From Mangrovihabitans endophyticus (GTDB taxonomy: Bacteria > Actinomycetota > Actinomycetes > Mycobacteriales > Micromonosporaceae), in contig NZ_BMMX01000006.1 of assembly GCF_014646155.1 (NCBI RefSeq), forward strand, positions 124,001 to 188,000: a DNA stretch of 64,000 nucleotides, in the 5' to 3' direction. The notes under the pieces were generated by a model. It did no database searches. It saw only the letters and a list, made by a program, of their open reading frames with translations, and was not told where the DNA came from. The translations under genes were made by a program, and so were the position numbers. Shown one piece after another: positions 8,608 to 17,621 of this stretch (position 1 is its first letter; each line of letters opens with the position of its first letter).

Positions 8608-8988
8608 GTGAATCCACCATTGCCGCGGCGCGGTCCGGCGCCGCCCGTGGAGCAGATGGACAACGCCGAACTCGCCCGGATGGTCGAGGGCGAACACCCG
8701 TACCGGGGGAAGGCTCTGTTCGAGCTTTCCGACCGCATCCCGTACGACGATGATGCGGCGACAAAGGTCGCGATGCTCAGCCGCCTCACCTCGCTGCGCC
8801 AAGCGCGGCTGTTCGACCCGGTCTCGCTGGCCTGGTCGGCGATCATCGCGTTGCTCGCCGCGGAGACCGCACATGCCCGCATGTCGGCCTACGAGGCGTT
8901 CGGCGCGCTGGAGCCGGGCGAGCAGGCGGACTTCCTCGCCTACCTGGAGGCGCCCAGCATCGAGGAAGCCCATCCGCGCCTGGTCTGA
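8608..8988 (+). CDS. Uncharacterised small helical protein
   Basis: A ~126-residue protein that I do not recognise. It starts with a Pro/Arg-rich segment (VNPPLPRRGPAPP) and continues as predicted helices (MDNAELARMVEGEHPYRGKALFELSDR, in two parts). There is no signal peptide or membrane segment. The GTG start has GAAGGGG about 10 nt upstream. It probably shares a transcript with the YbaB-like gene, whose partners are often T7SS accessory or effector proteins; that link is only positional. It converges on the DUF427 gene with an 8-nt gap. Confidence 0.6.
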   Translation: MNPPLPRRGPAPPVEQMDNAELARMVEGEHPYRGKALFELSDRIPYDDDAATKVAMLSRLTSLRQARLFDPVSLAWSAIIALLAAETAHARMSAYEAFGALEPGEQADFLAYLEAPSIEEAHPRLV

Positions 8989-8996
8989 ACCACCGG

Positions 8997-9281
8997 TCAG
9001 GAGATGACCACGGTGTCCTTGCGGAATGCCACCCGCCCGCGCACCGCCGTGGCGTCCGGCTTGGGATCCGGGTAATACCACGCGGCGTCCTTGCTGGAGA
9101 CCTCGCCGGACTGCAGCGTGTAATAGGATGCCCTGCCCTTCCACAGGCAGATGGAATGGGTCTCGGAGGGCTTGATCACGTCCTCGCGCAGCGACGCGCG
9201 GGGGAAGTAGTGGTTGCCCTCGACGACAACGACGTCGTCGCTTTCGGCGATGATCTCGTCATTCCAAATGGCCTTCGGCAT
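8997..9281 (-). CDS. DUF427 domain protein
   Basis: A 94-residue protein matching the DUF427 family along its whole length: MPKAIWNDEIIAESDD, then NHYFPRASL, then CLWKGRASYYTL and AWYYPDPKP. The fold is a small beta barrel common in actinobacteria with no established biochemical role. The ATG start gives the usual family length; no clear Shine-Dalgarno is seen. The gene is divergent from the nuclease gene at 9433. Confidence 0.9.
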   Translation of the reverse strand: MPKAIWNDEIIAESDDVVVVEGNHYFPRASLREDVIKPSETHSICLWKGRASYYTLQSGEVSSKDAAWYYPDPKPDATAVRGRVAFRKDTVVIS

Positions 9282-9432
9282 GGTTCGAACGTAGCGGCAG
9301 GTGGAGGTATTCGTCCGATACGTGCGCTTTATTCGCCTCCGCCGGGTGAATCGCGGGGCGTCGCGCGGACATTGTCGCCCCCATGGGCGAAGATCTACTG
9401 TCGACCGGCACCGACCGGCACCCCCGACGAAG

Positions 9433-10530
9433 ATGGCTTTGCGGATGAACCGCCCGAACGCACCGTCCACCAGGCTGGACCGGTTACGCGGCGCTACGCC
9501 GGCGCGTCGGCACGACGCGCGCACCATCGCCGCGCTCACCGGCAACCCCGGTTGCTCCCGCCGCGCCGTCCTGGACGCGGCCGGGGTGGACAAGCATGCG
9601 GTGGCCCGGCGCATCGGCTTCCCGGGCAGCTTCGGCCAGTCGCGGTTCGCCCTGGCGCGCGGCAACGCGTTCGAGGCGATGCTCAAGGCCGACGAGGGCC
9701 TGCTGCTGCTGTCCGCGCTGCGGGAGGTGCTGCCCCTGGACGCGCCCGAGGTGGACTACGACGATCTCGGCGGGGAGGCCGATGGCACGCGCGGGGCGCG
9801 CCACGCCCGCACCCGGGAACTGCTGGCGGAGGCGGCCGGCGCAGCGCTGATCGACCATCCGCTGCTCACCCTGGACGTCGCCGGGCAGACCGTCTTCCTG
9901 GAACCCGACCTGGTGGCCTTGCAGGTCCACGGCCGGCTGCACGTGGTGGAGATCAAATCGTTCGCCGTCGTCGACGGGCGGGCGGACGGCGCCAAGGTCT
10001 CCGCGGCGGCGGTGCAGGCCGCCGTGTACGTGCTGGCGCTGCGCGGACTTCTCGTCGAACTGGGCCACGATGCGGACCTGGTCAGCCACGAGGCGGTGCT
10101 GGTCTGCCCGGAGAACTTCGCGCTGCGCCCGGTCGCGGCGCTCATCGACGTGCGCAAACAACTGTCCACGCTGCGCCGGCAACTGAATCGCCTGGCGTCG
10201 GTGTCGTCGCTGATCGACGAGTTGGGGGAGGAGGTCAGCTTCGACACCGCGCTGCCGCCCGCCGAGCTGATCGCCTCGCTCACCCGGATCGAGGCTCGGT
10301 ACGCCCCGGAGTGCCTGTCGGTGTGCGAGCTCGCGGCGTACTGCCGGCATGAGGCGGGCGGTGCCACCGCGGCGCTCGGCCGCCCGGTGCGCGACGCGCT
10401 GGGCGGGGTGCCCACGGTCGCGCAGGCGCTGGCCCTGGCCGACGGGGCCGAGCCGCAGACGCCGGAGCTGGCCGAGGCCGCCACCCTGTTGCGCACCGCG
10501 GCGCGGCTGCGCGCGGAGGCCCTCGGGTGA
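9433..10530 (+). CDS. PD-(D/E)XK nuclease with probable Fe-S cysteines (Cas4/AddB-like)
   Basis: A ~365-residue protein with a RecB-type nuclease core: an early His (HARTRELL), the Asp of EPDLVAL, then VVEIKSF giving the D...ExK triad, and a following helix with QAAVYVLAL resembling the QxxxY motif. One cysteine near the start (NPGCSRRAVLDAAGVDK) and three near the end (CLSVCELAAYC) reproduce the 1+3 arrangement that holds a 4Fe-4S cluster in Cas4 and AddB. A DNA end-resection or exonuclease role is likely. The start is uncertain: ATG at 9433 or 9445, neither with a good ribosome binding site. It overlaps the next gene by 4 nt (GTGA), so the two products probably work together. Confidence 0.72.
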   Translation: MALRMNRPNAPSTRLDRLRGATPARRHDARTIAALTGNPGCSRRAVLDAAGVDKHAVARRIGFPGSFGQSRFALARGNAFEAMLKADEGLLLLSALREVLPLDAPEVDYDDLGGEADGTRGARHARTRELLAEAAGAALIDHPLLTLDVAGQTVFLEPDLVALQVHGRLHVVEIKSFAVVDGRADGAKVSAAAVQAAVYVLALRGLLVELGHDADLVSHEAVLVCPENFALRPVAALIDVRKQLSTLRRQLNRLASVSSLIDELGEEVSFDTALPPAELIASLTRIEARYAPECLSVCELAAYCRHEAGGATAALGRPVRDALGGVPTVAQALALADGAEPQTPELAEAATLLRTAARLRAEALG

Positions 10531-11993
10531 GCACGCTCGTCGCGCTGGCCCGCGCGCAGGCGCAGGCCGCCGGGCGGGCCATGCCGATCGCCCGGGTCCG
10601 CCATGTGCACGTGCACGACCGCCCCCTGGTGCTGGTGCCGCTGGCCATGGCGGGCGAGGCGAACGCGCCGCTGGCCGCCATGGTCGGTGCCGCCCGCGAC
10701 CGCCCGTGCCTGCTGGCGGTGGCGCAGCCGCGCAACCGGGATCAGCGGTTCGCGTTCGCCGCGGAACTGGCCGAGCAGGTGGTGCCCTACCTGGAGTCGT
10801 TCACCGGGGTGAGCGAGGCGGTACCCGTCGACCGGGGACGTGACGTGCGGTACCGGTTCGTGGACGCGCCGCAGGTCTGGGTGCCGAACGCCGGCGGCGT
10901 GGACTTTCTGCGCCTGTTCGGCCGGTCCACCCGCTTCCGTACGGTGGACGGCGAGTACCCGGTGCCCGCGTCGGTGCCGCTGCTCGGGCGCTGGTTGACG
11001 TTCCTGGCGAACGCCGCCGAGGTGCCCGGTTCGGCGCTGTTGCCGGACGCCGTACGGGCGCTGGGCATGCACTGGGCGAGCGGGCAGAGCAGCACCGAAG
11101 ACGGCCAGATCGCGTCGCTGCTCGCCTGGATCGATCCGCGCGAGCCGATCGCGGACGCGTTGCGCGCCGCCGAGCGGACGCCGCCCGCTGGACCGGCCAC
11201 CGACCCGGACTTCGACAACCGCGTGCTTGCGCCGCTAATGAACGCCGATCCGCCGCGTCTCGACGAGTTGACCGCGGCGCTGCGCGCGGCCCTCACGCCC
11301 ACCTGGGAGCTGATGTGGCAAGCCCTCGACCTGCTGCGCGGACTGCCGCCCGGCGCCCGGGTCGCGACGCGGTGGGACGGTGACCGGGACGCCTACTCGG
11401 CCTTCGTGCAGCTTCTGGCCGAGGGGGGCCCGCCGCAGCCGCGGCACGACTCGGCGGTGGCCGCCGCGGCCCGGCTCAGCCGCCTGGAGAACGCCGCCGC
11501 CCGGTACGCCGTGCAGCGCGCCTTCGACGATCCGCTGGTGATGGCCGAGCACCGGCTGACCGGGGCGGCGTTCGCCGGCACGGTGACCATGTCCGCCCCG
11601 GACCGCGTCGACGACACCGGCAAGCGCCCGGTGCTCCGCCCGCGGATCATCGTGCAGACCACGGAACCCGTGCGGGTGGCGACCGGCGCGGCGCTGACCT
11701 CCCCGGCCCGCCCCGGCCAGAAGGCGACGGTGGTCTCGATCACCCGGTTGCCGGCGCCCCGCGCGGCGGACACGCTTGTCGCGCCCGATGCGGGGGACGA
11801 ACCGGTCACCGAGGTGCTGCTGGAGCTGTCCGGCGGCATGGGGCGCAAGCTGGTGGCCGAGCCGGGCAGCGTGCCGCAGGCCGGCGAGACGCTGCTGCTC
11901 ACCACGCTCACCGACAGTTTCCGCCGTCCGGTGCCCTTCCCGGAAGCGGCGGACACGCCCTGGACGCACGGCGGCCCGCCGGAGCCGAACTGA
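10527..11993 (+). CDS. Uncharacterised partner of the PD-(D/E)XK nuclease
   Basis: A 488-residue soluble protein with no motif I recognise. Notable segments are ARVRHVHVHDRPLVLVPLAM near the N-terminus, a helical middle rich in Ala and Leu, and a C-terminal beta-rich part (RPRIIVQTTEPVRVATGA; TEVLLELSGGMGRKL). Its GTG start overlaps the nuclease stop by 4 nt, which implies translational coupling. The pairing suggests a subunit or specificity factor of a DNA-processing enzyme, but this is inference. No Walker A or helicase motif is present. Confidence 0.75.
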   Translation: MSTLVALARAQAQAAGRAMPIARVRHVHVHDRPLVLVPLAMAGEANAPLAAMVGAARDRPCLLAVAQPRNRDQRFAFAAELAEQVVPYLESFTGVSEAVPVDRGRDVRYRFVDAPQVWVPNAGGVDFLRLFGRSTRFRTVDGEYPVPASVPLLGRWLTFLANAAEVPGSALLPDAVRALGMHWASGQSSTEDGQIASLLAWIDPREPIADALRAAERTPPAGPATDPDFDNRVLAPLMNADPPRLDELTAALRAALTPTWELMWQALDLLRGLPPGARVATRWDGDRDAYSAFVQLLAEGGPPQPRHDSAVAAAARLSRLENAAARYAVQRAFDDPLVMAEHRLTGAAFAGTVTMSAPDRVDDTGKRPVLRPRIIVQTTEPVRVATGAALTSPARPGQKATVVSITRLPAPRAADTLVAPDAGDEPVTEVLLELSGGMGRKLVAEPGSVPQAGETLLLTTLTDSFRRPVPFPEAADTPWTHGGPPEPN

Positions 11994-12057
11994 GAGCGGG
12001 GCAACACCGCCGCCGGGCGGAACCGACGGTCGACCGCCGCGCCGTAGCCTGCGAGGA

Positions 12058-13041
12058 ATGGCGCAAACCCTGACCCTTCCGGCCGCCCGCGGCCTGCTGC
12101 TGGGCCTGCTGCTCGGCGACGCGGTGGGATCCGCGAACGGCCGGGTGGCCGCCGCGGGTTCGCTGCCCGCCGGGACGGGCGGCCAGCTCGCCTGCTGGAC
12201 GATGGAGGGACTGATCCGCTCCCACGTGCGAGGCGTGCAGCGCGGCGTGACCGACCCGGTCGCGATGCTGCTGTCCGGGTACGCGCGATGGGCGGCGGTG
12301 CGCGGCGAGCGGCCCGGACCGGTGGACGGCTGGCTGGCCGGGGTGCCGGCGTTGGCGCAGCGGCGTGGCGCCGGGCTGGCCGCGCTGGCGCCCAGCCCGG
12401 CCACCGGCGGCCCGGATGCGTACGCGCTGATCCCCGCCCTGCCCATCGGCCTGTGCGACTGGTGGCCGGGGCTGGCCCGGCAGATCGCCGCCGGCATGCG
12501 CTCCGGTCCGGCGGTGGGCGCCGCCGGACTCGCTGCGGAGCTGGTCGGCGCGCTGGCCCGGGGCGAGGCGCTGGACGCCGCGGTGCGCACCGCCTCCCTG
12601 GCCGCCGCACCGGGGCAGGCCGGTTCCGGGCAGGCCGGTTTGGGGCAGGCCGGGTCCGGGACGGCCGACGTCGACCTGGCCCGCGCGGTGGCCCTGGCGC
12701 GTACCGGAAACGGGGAGCCGGACATCATCCGCGGGCTGGCGCCGCGTCCCAGCGCGGTGAACGCATTGACCGGCGGGGTGTACGCCGCGGCCACCGCGGG
12801 CGAACCGGGCGGCATCCGCGCGGCGCTGCTGCTGGCCGCCTCCACCCAGGACGGCGGGCACACCGCGACGGTCACCGGCGCGTTGCTCGGGCTGATGCAC
12901 GGCCCGGACCGGCTCCCGCTGGACTGGCTGGGGCGGTTGGAATTGGTGTGGCCCGGCGACACGCTCGCCCGTGACCTGGTGCGACAGGCGGATGAGCGGC
13001 CAGCCGACGGGCCGTGGTGGGAGCGATACCCGGGCGCTTGA
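12058..13041 (+). CDS. ADP-ribosylglycohydrolase-family protein, probably inactive or altered
   Basis: A 327-residue all-helical protein opening with GLLLGLLLGDAVGSANG, the first signature of the DraG/ADP-ribosylglycohydrolase family, which removes ADP-ribose using two metal ions. The second signature, normally a TDDT-like acidic cluster, reads LACWTMEGLIRS around residue 41, and the last (normally GDxDT) reads TQDGGHTATV at ~263. Most acidic ligands are therefore missing. A short 15-nt tandem repeat (GQAGxGQAG, three units, ~12614-12660) expands a loop. The ATG sits right behind GAGGA, a short spacing. It follows the nuclease pair on the same strand by 64 nt and converges on the PP2C gene with a 2-nt gap. 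Confidence 0.7.
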   Translation: MAQTLTLPAARGLLLGLLLGDAVGSANGRVAAAGSLPAGTGGQLACWTMEGLIRSHVRGVQRGVTDPVAMLLSGYARWAAVRGERPGPVDGWLAGVPALAQRRGAGLAALAPSPATGGPDAYALIPALPIGLCDWWPGLARQIAAGMRSGPAVGAAGLAAELVGALARGEALDAAVRTASLAAAPGQAGSGQAGLGQAGSGTADVDLARAVALARTGNGEPDIIRGLAPRPSAVNALTGGVYAAATAGEPGGIRAALLLAASTQDGGHTATVTGALLGLMHGPDRLPLDWLGRLELVWPGDTLARDLVRQADERPADGPWWERYPGA

Positions 13042-13043
13042 GG

Positions 13044-14828
13044 TCACGCCGGTTCCGCGGCGCCCATCCGGATCAGCAGCAGGGCGACGTCGTCCGCCCG
13101 GCGTTCCGCGTCGGCCAGCAGCCGGGAGCAGATGTCCTCGCCGGGCGCACCGGCCCGCTCGCCGAGCAGCGTGGCGACCCGGTCGATGCCGGTGTCGATC
13201 AGTTGGCCCGGGTCTTCCACCAGGCCGTCGGTGTAGAGCAGCAGCGTGGAACCGACCGGCACGTGGCGCAGGTGCGTGCTGCGGGACCCGCGCGGACTCA
13301 GCCCCAGCAGGGGCTCCGGCTCGGTCCACCAGACGTCGACCCCTCCGTCCGGCCGGGCCAGCATCGGCGGTGGGTGCCCGGCGTTCGCGAACGTCACCGC
13401 GAAGCCCTCCGGGGTGTGGCGCAGCCGGGCCAGCACTGCCGTGGCGGCGCACGACACGCCCAGCCCGCGCAGCGTCTGATCGAGCTGGCTCAGCAACGCG
13501 CCCGGCTCGTCGCCCCGCCCGTACGCATTGCCGCGCACCAGATTGCGGAGCTGGCCCATGGTCGCGGCGGCCTCGATGTCATGCCCGGAGACATCCCCGA
13601 CGGCCAGCACCACCGAACCGTCCGGCTGCCGGAACGCGTCGTACCAGTCGCCGCCCACGGCCGCGCCGACCTGCGCCGGGCGGTACCGCGCGTGCAGTTC
13701 CACCCCGTCCAGCCGGGGCAATTCGGTGAGCAGGCTGTGTTGCAGCACCTCGGCGACGTGGCGTTGCCGTCGATACCAACGGTTGTTGTCGATGGCCATG
13801 CCGGCGCGTCGCCCGATGTCCACCGCGGTCCGTTCGTCGGAGTCCGTGAACGCCGCCCGGTCCGGTCCGTTGACCAGCGTGACGGTGCCCAGGATGCGCT
13901 GCGTGACCGGTGCCACGACGGGGGCGGTGAGGTGCGACGCGTACCCGAGGCGGATGGTCAGATCGGCGAGTTCCGAGTCGCCGACCCGTGCGCGCAGCTC
14001 CGCGGCTTCTGCGCCGGCCGTGCGGACGGCTTGGCCGGTGCGCAGCACGCTGAGCATCAAGGTGGCCTTCGGGATCGCCCCCGCGGCCAGCTCGGCCAGC
14101 CGTGCCACCGCCGCCGCCTGGTCCGCATCCCGGTGCGCCGCCACCACCCGGCGAGTGCGGCCGGTCTCGTCCAGCAGCGACACCACGCACCAGTCGGCTA
14201 GCCGGGGTGTCAGCGCGTCGGCGACCCGTTGCAGGGACTCCTCGACGTCCCGCGTGGCGGCCATCGAGCGGGTCAGTTCCGCCAGCATGGCGAGCTGATC
14301 GTGGGCGGTCTCGGCGTTCCGGCGCGCCTCCTCGGCGATCTCCCGGGCGATGCGCAGGCGCAGCTCCGCGGAGCACGCGGCGGCCAGCTCCGCCAGCACC
14401 GCCAGATCGTCCGCGGTCCACTCGCGGGGTTCATGGTCGATCGCCGACAGTGACCCGAGGGTGCGTCCGTCGGCGTCGGTCAGCGGCATCCCGGCGTACG
14501 CCACCACGCGCAGGTCCCCGATCGCGGGGCTGTCGCGGACCTGCGGATCGGCTCGCGCGTCGGTGAAGACCTTGGGTCGTCCCTCGGCCACCACCAGCCG
14601 GCAGAACGAATGGCTCAGCGGCGTCTGCCGGGCGACGTCCCACGGCGGACCCAGCCCGCTCTGGCCGGGGAAGAACTGGCGATCGTCGTCGACCAGGGAG
14701 ACCAGCGCCACCGGGACCGCGAGCAACCGCCGGACCAGGCGCGCGAACCGGTCGAACGTCTCGTCCGGCGCGGCGTCCAGGCAGGCCCGCCGGAGCGATC
14801 GCAGACGCTCGGACACCGCGTCAGCCAT
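13044..14828 (-). CDS. Double-GAF SpoIIE-type PP2C serine phosphatase
   Basis: A 594-residue cytosolic regulator. The N-terminal GAF domain (~1-165; VALVSLVDDDRQFF, SLSAIDHEPREW) and a second GAF (~185-355; LGTVTLVNG) would sense small ligands or redox state. A PPM/SpoIIE phosphatase domain follows (~370-590) with GGDWYDAF, VGDVSGHDIEAAATM, FANAGHPPP and LLLYTDGLVE, which supply the metal-binding Asp residues. Such enzymes dephosphorylate STAS anti-anti-sigma factors in actinomycete stress responses; the STAS gene at 3396-3713 is a possible but distant substrate. The ATG is preceded by AGAGGAAG. There is no kinase domain in the protein. Confidence 0.9.
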   Translation of the reverse strand: MADAVSERLRSLRRACLDAAPDETFDRFARLVRRLLAVPVALVSLVDDDRQFFPGQSGLGPPWDVARQTPLSHSFCRLVVAEGRPKVFTDARADPQVRDSPAIGDLRVVAYAGMPLTDADGRTLGSLSAIDHEPREWTADDLAVLAELAAACSAELRLRIAREIAEEARRNAETAHDQLAMLAELTRSMAATRDVEESLQRVADALTPRLADWCVVSLLDETGRTRRVVAAHRDADQAAAVARLAELAAGAIPKATLMLSVLRTGQAVRTAGAEAAELRARVGDSELADLTIRLGYASHLTAPVVAPVTQRILGTVTLVNGPDRAAFTDSDERTAVDIGRRAGMAIDNNRWYRRQRHVAEVLQHSLLTELPRLDGVELHARYRPAQVGAAVGGDWYDAFRQPDGSVVLAVGDVSGHDIEAAATMGQLRNLVRGNAYGRGDEPGALLSQLDQTLRGLGVSCAATAVLARLRHTPEGFAVTFANAGHPPPMLARPDGGVDVWWTEPEPLLGLSPRGSRSTHLRHVPVGSTLLLYTDGLVEDPGQLIDTGIDRVATLLGERAGAPGEDICSRLLADAERRADDVALLLIRMGAAEPA

Positions 14829-14946
14829 GGCTTCCTCTTCTCGCCGTCGCATCCCGGGCAGGTGGCACACGCCCGCGGGCGGCGAGGAGAAAGATACCCG
14901 CTGGACAGGCCGTCCGCGCGGTGCCGGGAGGTGCGATTGCGGGTGG

Positions 14947-15621
14947 TCAGCCGGTCGGGGCGGGGGTGCCGGCATGGGTCACCGCGGCCTCGTCCGCCAC
15001 GGTGGACCACCGCTTGGTCCAGATCTCCCGGCACGCGGCGAACTCCGCGTCGCCGAGCCCGTACGTCGAGACGGTCACCTCGGCACGAGAGGCGTCCGGA
15101 TGGTCCAGCGGGGCGCGCGTCGCCACCACCACGAGATGACCCCCGGCGTCGATGGTCCACCCGGTCCGTGGGCCGTCCGTCGTCCAGTCGCCGTCCACCA
15201 GACCGAGCGCCTCCCGGCCGGTGGCGTGTCCGGTCAGATAGAGCGTCCGACGCTCGCCGTCGGGCCGCCGCTCCAGCAGGTGGCGCAACTGGACGAGGAA
15301 CGAGCGCCAGCCTTCCTCGATCGCGTCGTAACGGTCCGGGTCGTCCGGATCGGGTCCTTCCCGTACGGCGCGTACGGTGCACCGGTCCTCGTCGCCGGTG
15401 ACCTCCAGATAGGACCCGTCCGCCCAGCCCATCCGCTCGGGCGCGATCAGGGTCGCCTCGGTGACGAAGATGTGCTGGATCTCGGCATCCAACCCGTCGT
15501 AGTCCCACCCGAACCAGCGCCGCAGCATCGGTGGGCTGGTCACCGCCTGCCACGCCGCGTCGCGGCTCACGGTCAGCGAAATTTGCACGTCGTACGGCTT
15601 CAATACCCGTTCGTCGCTCAC
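14947..15621 (-). CDS. SRPBCC (AHSA1/START-like) domain protein
   Basis: A 224-residue protein of the Bet v1-like superfamily: an opening strand with SLTVSRDAAWQAVTSPPMLRRWFGWDY, then a polar sheet and a long C-terminal helix region. AHSA1-like proteins bind hydrophobic ligands or act as Hsp90-activator homologues; the ligand here is unknown. Length is greater than the ~150 residues of a minimal domain because of a C-terminal extension (GDAEFAACREIWTKRW). The start is GTG with only a weak ribosome binding site. Confidence 0.75.
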   Translation of the reverse strand: MSDERVLKPYDVQISLTVSRDAAWQAVTSPPMLRRWFGWDYDGLDAEIQHIFVTEATLIAPERMGWADGSYLEVTGDEDRCTVRAVREGPDPDDPDRYDAIEEGWRSFLVQLRHLLERRPDGERRTLYLTGHATGREALGLVDGDWTTDGPRTGWTIDAGGHLVVVATRAPLDHPDASRAEVTVSTYGLGDAEFAACREIWTKRWSTVADEAAVTHAGTPAPTG

Positions 15622-15648
15622 CGCACCATCTTGGCGGCGATGCCGGTC

Positions 15649-16491
15649 TCATGCCACATGACTCGGACCCTGGTTCCACGGCCGGATCCGTCCGGCGGAC
15701 AGGCCGGATCGCAGGGTGCGGCGCGTCTCGGCGCGGCCCAGTCCGGCGTGCAGCGCGGCGGCGGTCAGTTCCGCGCACACCGGCCCCTCGTCCAGCATCC
15801 CGGCACCGACCAGCCGACCCAGCGCGAACGCGGCGCGGTTCAAGGTGTCGTTGCGGGCACCCACCGGTGCCCGGGCCACGCGGTCCGCCTCGGCCTCCAG
15901 GGCCGCCCGTGCGTACCGGTCCGGATCGCCGACCGGTGCCGGTGCCGAGACGGCGGGCGGCCCGGCGATCAGCTCGCGCAGCGCGGGCGTCACCTCCGGC
16001 AGCCCGGCGGTGGGCGGGCACAGCCAGCGGTAATCGGCTCCGCCGGCATGCCGGGACGGCGGCGCCACCACATAGCCGTCGCGTCCGCGCCAGTCCAAGC
16101 CGGGCAGCAGGCGCACCCGGTTGCCGTGCCCGCACGGCCGGAACCACACGTGCCGGCCGCCGCCGCCGGTGCGCACCTGCGGACCGTCCGGCGGCCCGCC
16201 GCCGAGCAACAGGCACAAGCCGTGCCAACCCGGTGCCGAGTCGACGTCCGCGACGTCCATGACCACGCCGGTGCGCAGCCCGATGTTGGCTCGCGGCCAC
16301 CGCTCCCACCACACCGCGATGCGGCGCCGGTCGGTGCTCGCGTCGTGCAGCCCGTGCCGCAGCAACGGGTGCTTGCCGACCCGGTCGCAGTCCGGCCGCC
16401 CGCAGCAGCAGACGCCGGGACCGGCAGGCGGATGCACCGGCAGGACCGGGATGCCGAGCCGGGCGTACGCCAGTGCCGCCGCGAGCAACAT
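15649..16491 (-). CDS. Bifunctional DNA primase/polymerase (Prim-Pol)
   Basis: A 280-residue protein opening AAALAYARLGIPVLPVHPP, a standard N-terminus of the Prim-Pol domain of plasmid and phage replication primases. A cysteine cluster (CCCGRPDCDRVGKHP) resembles the usual insert. Metal-binding acids lie in MDVADVDSAPG, with the nucleotide-contacting His in GGRHVWFR. A short helical C-terminal part (RNDTLNRAAFALGRLV) matches the region that follows Prim-Pol in actinobacterial proteins. No helicase domain is fused. The ATG has no Shine-Dalgarno. A small TACA-N2-TGTA inverted repeat lies at 16495-16504, just upstream. Confidence 0.85.
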   Translation of the reverse strand: MLLAAALAYARLGIPVLPVHPPAGPGVCCCGRPDCDRVGKHPLLRHGLHDASTDRRRIAVWWERWPRANIGLRTGVVMDVADVDSAPGWHGLCLLLGGGPPDGPQVRTGGGGRHVWFRPCGHGNRVRLLPGLDWRGRDGYVVAPPSRHAGGADYRWLCPPTAGLPEVTPALRELIAGPPAVSAPAPVGDPDRYARAALEAEADRVARAPVGARNDTLNRAAFALGRLVGAGMLDEGPVCAELTAAALHAGLGRAETRRTLRSGLSAGRIRPWNQGPSHVA

Positions 16492-16515
16492 TGATACAAG
16501 TGTACGATGATCGGC

Positions 16516-17529
16516 TCACGTCGCGGTCGTATGCAGCATCCGCACCACGTGCGTGAGGTGATGCGAGGTGCTCCACGCGATCCACCCGTTGGCGCTACCG
16601 CCGCCATGGGCGATCCGCGACCGCCGGGCGATCTGCGCGTCGCCCCAGGAAAACCGGGCCCCCTCGGCCGGCCACTGCGGTGACTGCGTCAGTGTGCGGC
16701 ACAGGTCGCGGCACCGATCGTCGCTGCGCCCGCCGCGCCGCGCCCATCGATAGATCCACCACGCGTGCTCGGCGGTGTATCGCAAGGTCGGCAACTGTCG
16801 GTGATAGGGCGCATCGCGGCGGCGCACGGGGGAGGTGACGCCGTAATCGGCGAAGTCGACATCCTCCTCTTCCAAGTGCTGGAACACCCGTGCGTCCAGC
16901 CGGCCCAGGGGCACCGCCCGGTCGACCGGCAACCCGTCCAGGTTGGGTGGCATCGCCCCGGAGGCCACGCTCACCGAGCGCCACGGCCGTGAACGGGCCC
17001 AGCGCAACACCCGCCGGGCCCGTTCCTCCACCGCGTCGGCATGAGCGCGGCAGGCCGTCTCGGCCAGGTCGATCACCAGGTCGAGCTGTTCGCAGTCCAG
17101 ATCGCTGCCGCGCATGACGCGCCGGGTCACCGCGTCGGCCTCGACGGGGTTGGTGGCGTCCACGTGCGGTTGCAGGCGCAGGATCCCGCGGCGCAGGTGC
17201 ATCCGCGCCGCCAGGCCGTGTTCCACCAGGCGACGCCCGGTGTCGTGGGCACGCAGCACCGGGATCATCGCGATGTCCAGGTCGATCAGGTGCTCGGCCA
17301 GATCCAGTGGAGGGGAGCGCAGCGGGTCCGGATCGTCCGGCAGGTCACCGAAGTCCATGCCGACCGCTCCGGTCCGCGGGTGCAGGGTCGTGAGCAGGCG
17401 CGCCACGTTGCGTTCGCCGTGCATCTCCAGGATGGGCAGGGTGGCCGCGGCGGTCACCGGGTCGAGATGGTGCAGCGCGGTGAGCTCGCCGCGGCGCGGT
17501 CGCAGGAAGGGTCGGTACGACGCACGCAT
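16516..17529 (-). CDS. Beta-protein family (PF14350-like) protein
   Basis: A ~337-residue protein starting MRASYRPFLRPRRGELTAL, followed by LPILEMHG and an AVGMDFGDLPD strand. The layout (Y.PFLR.K.GEL.AL near the start, PILE, a GDAQIARRSR-like end) resembles the beta-protein family seen in phages and some defence neighbourhoods. The assignment is from pattern memory and needs a profile search. The C-terminus has several Trp-rich segments (YTAEHAWWIYRWARRGGR; FSWGDAQIARRSR). The start could instead be the ATG at 17556, adding nine residues; neither has a good ribosome binding site. It lies 24 nt upstream of the Prim-Pol gene on the same strand and probably shares its transcript. Confidence 0.6.
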   Translation of the reverse strand: MRASYRPFLRPRRGELTALHHLDPVTAAATLPILEMHGERNVARLLTTLHPRTGAVGMDFGDLPDDPDPLRSPPLDLAEHLIDLDIAMIPVLRAHDTGRRLVEHGLAARMHLRRGILRLQPHVDATNPVEADAVTRRVMRGSDLDCEQLDLVIDLAETACRAHADAVEERARRVLRWARSRPWRSVSVASGAMPPNLDGLPVDRAVPLGRLDARVFQHLEEEDVDFADYGVTSPVRRRDAPYHRQLPTLRYTAEHAWWIYRWARRGGRSDDRCRDLCRTLTQSPQWPAEGARFSWGDAQIARRSRIAHGGGSANGWIAWSTSHHLTHVVRMLHTTAT

Positions 17530-17621
17530 GTACCCAAAGTAGCGATGCCTGTCCATTTAGTGACAGTCATGGGAGACCGATGTCATGGAACTGCTAAGGA
17601 CGCCGGGTTACCTTCGGTGTC

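Noticed and set aside
9277..9300. GGTTCGAAC as a tRNA T-arm
   Set aside because: No acceptor stem, anticodon arm or CCA end can be built around it in the 20-150 nt available.
12614..12660. Short tandem repeats as a CRISPR or satellite array
   Set aside because: They are three in-frame 15-nt units inside a coding sequence without spacers.
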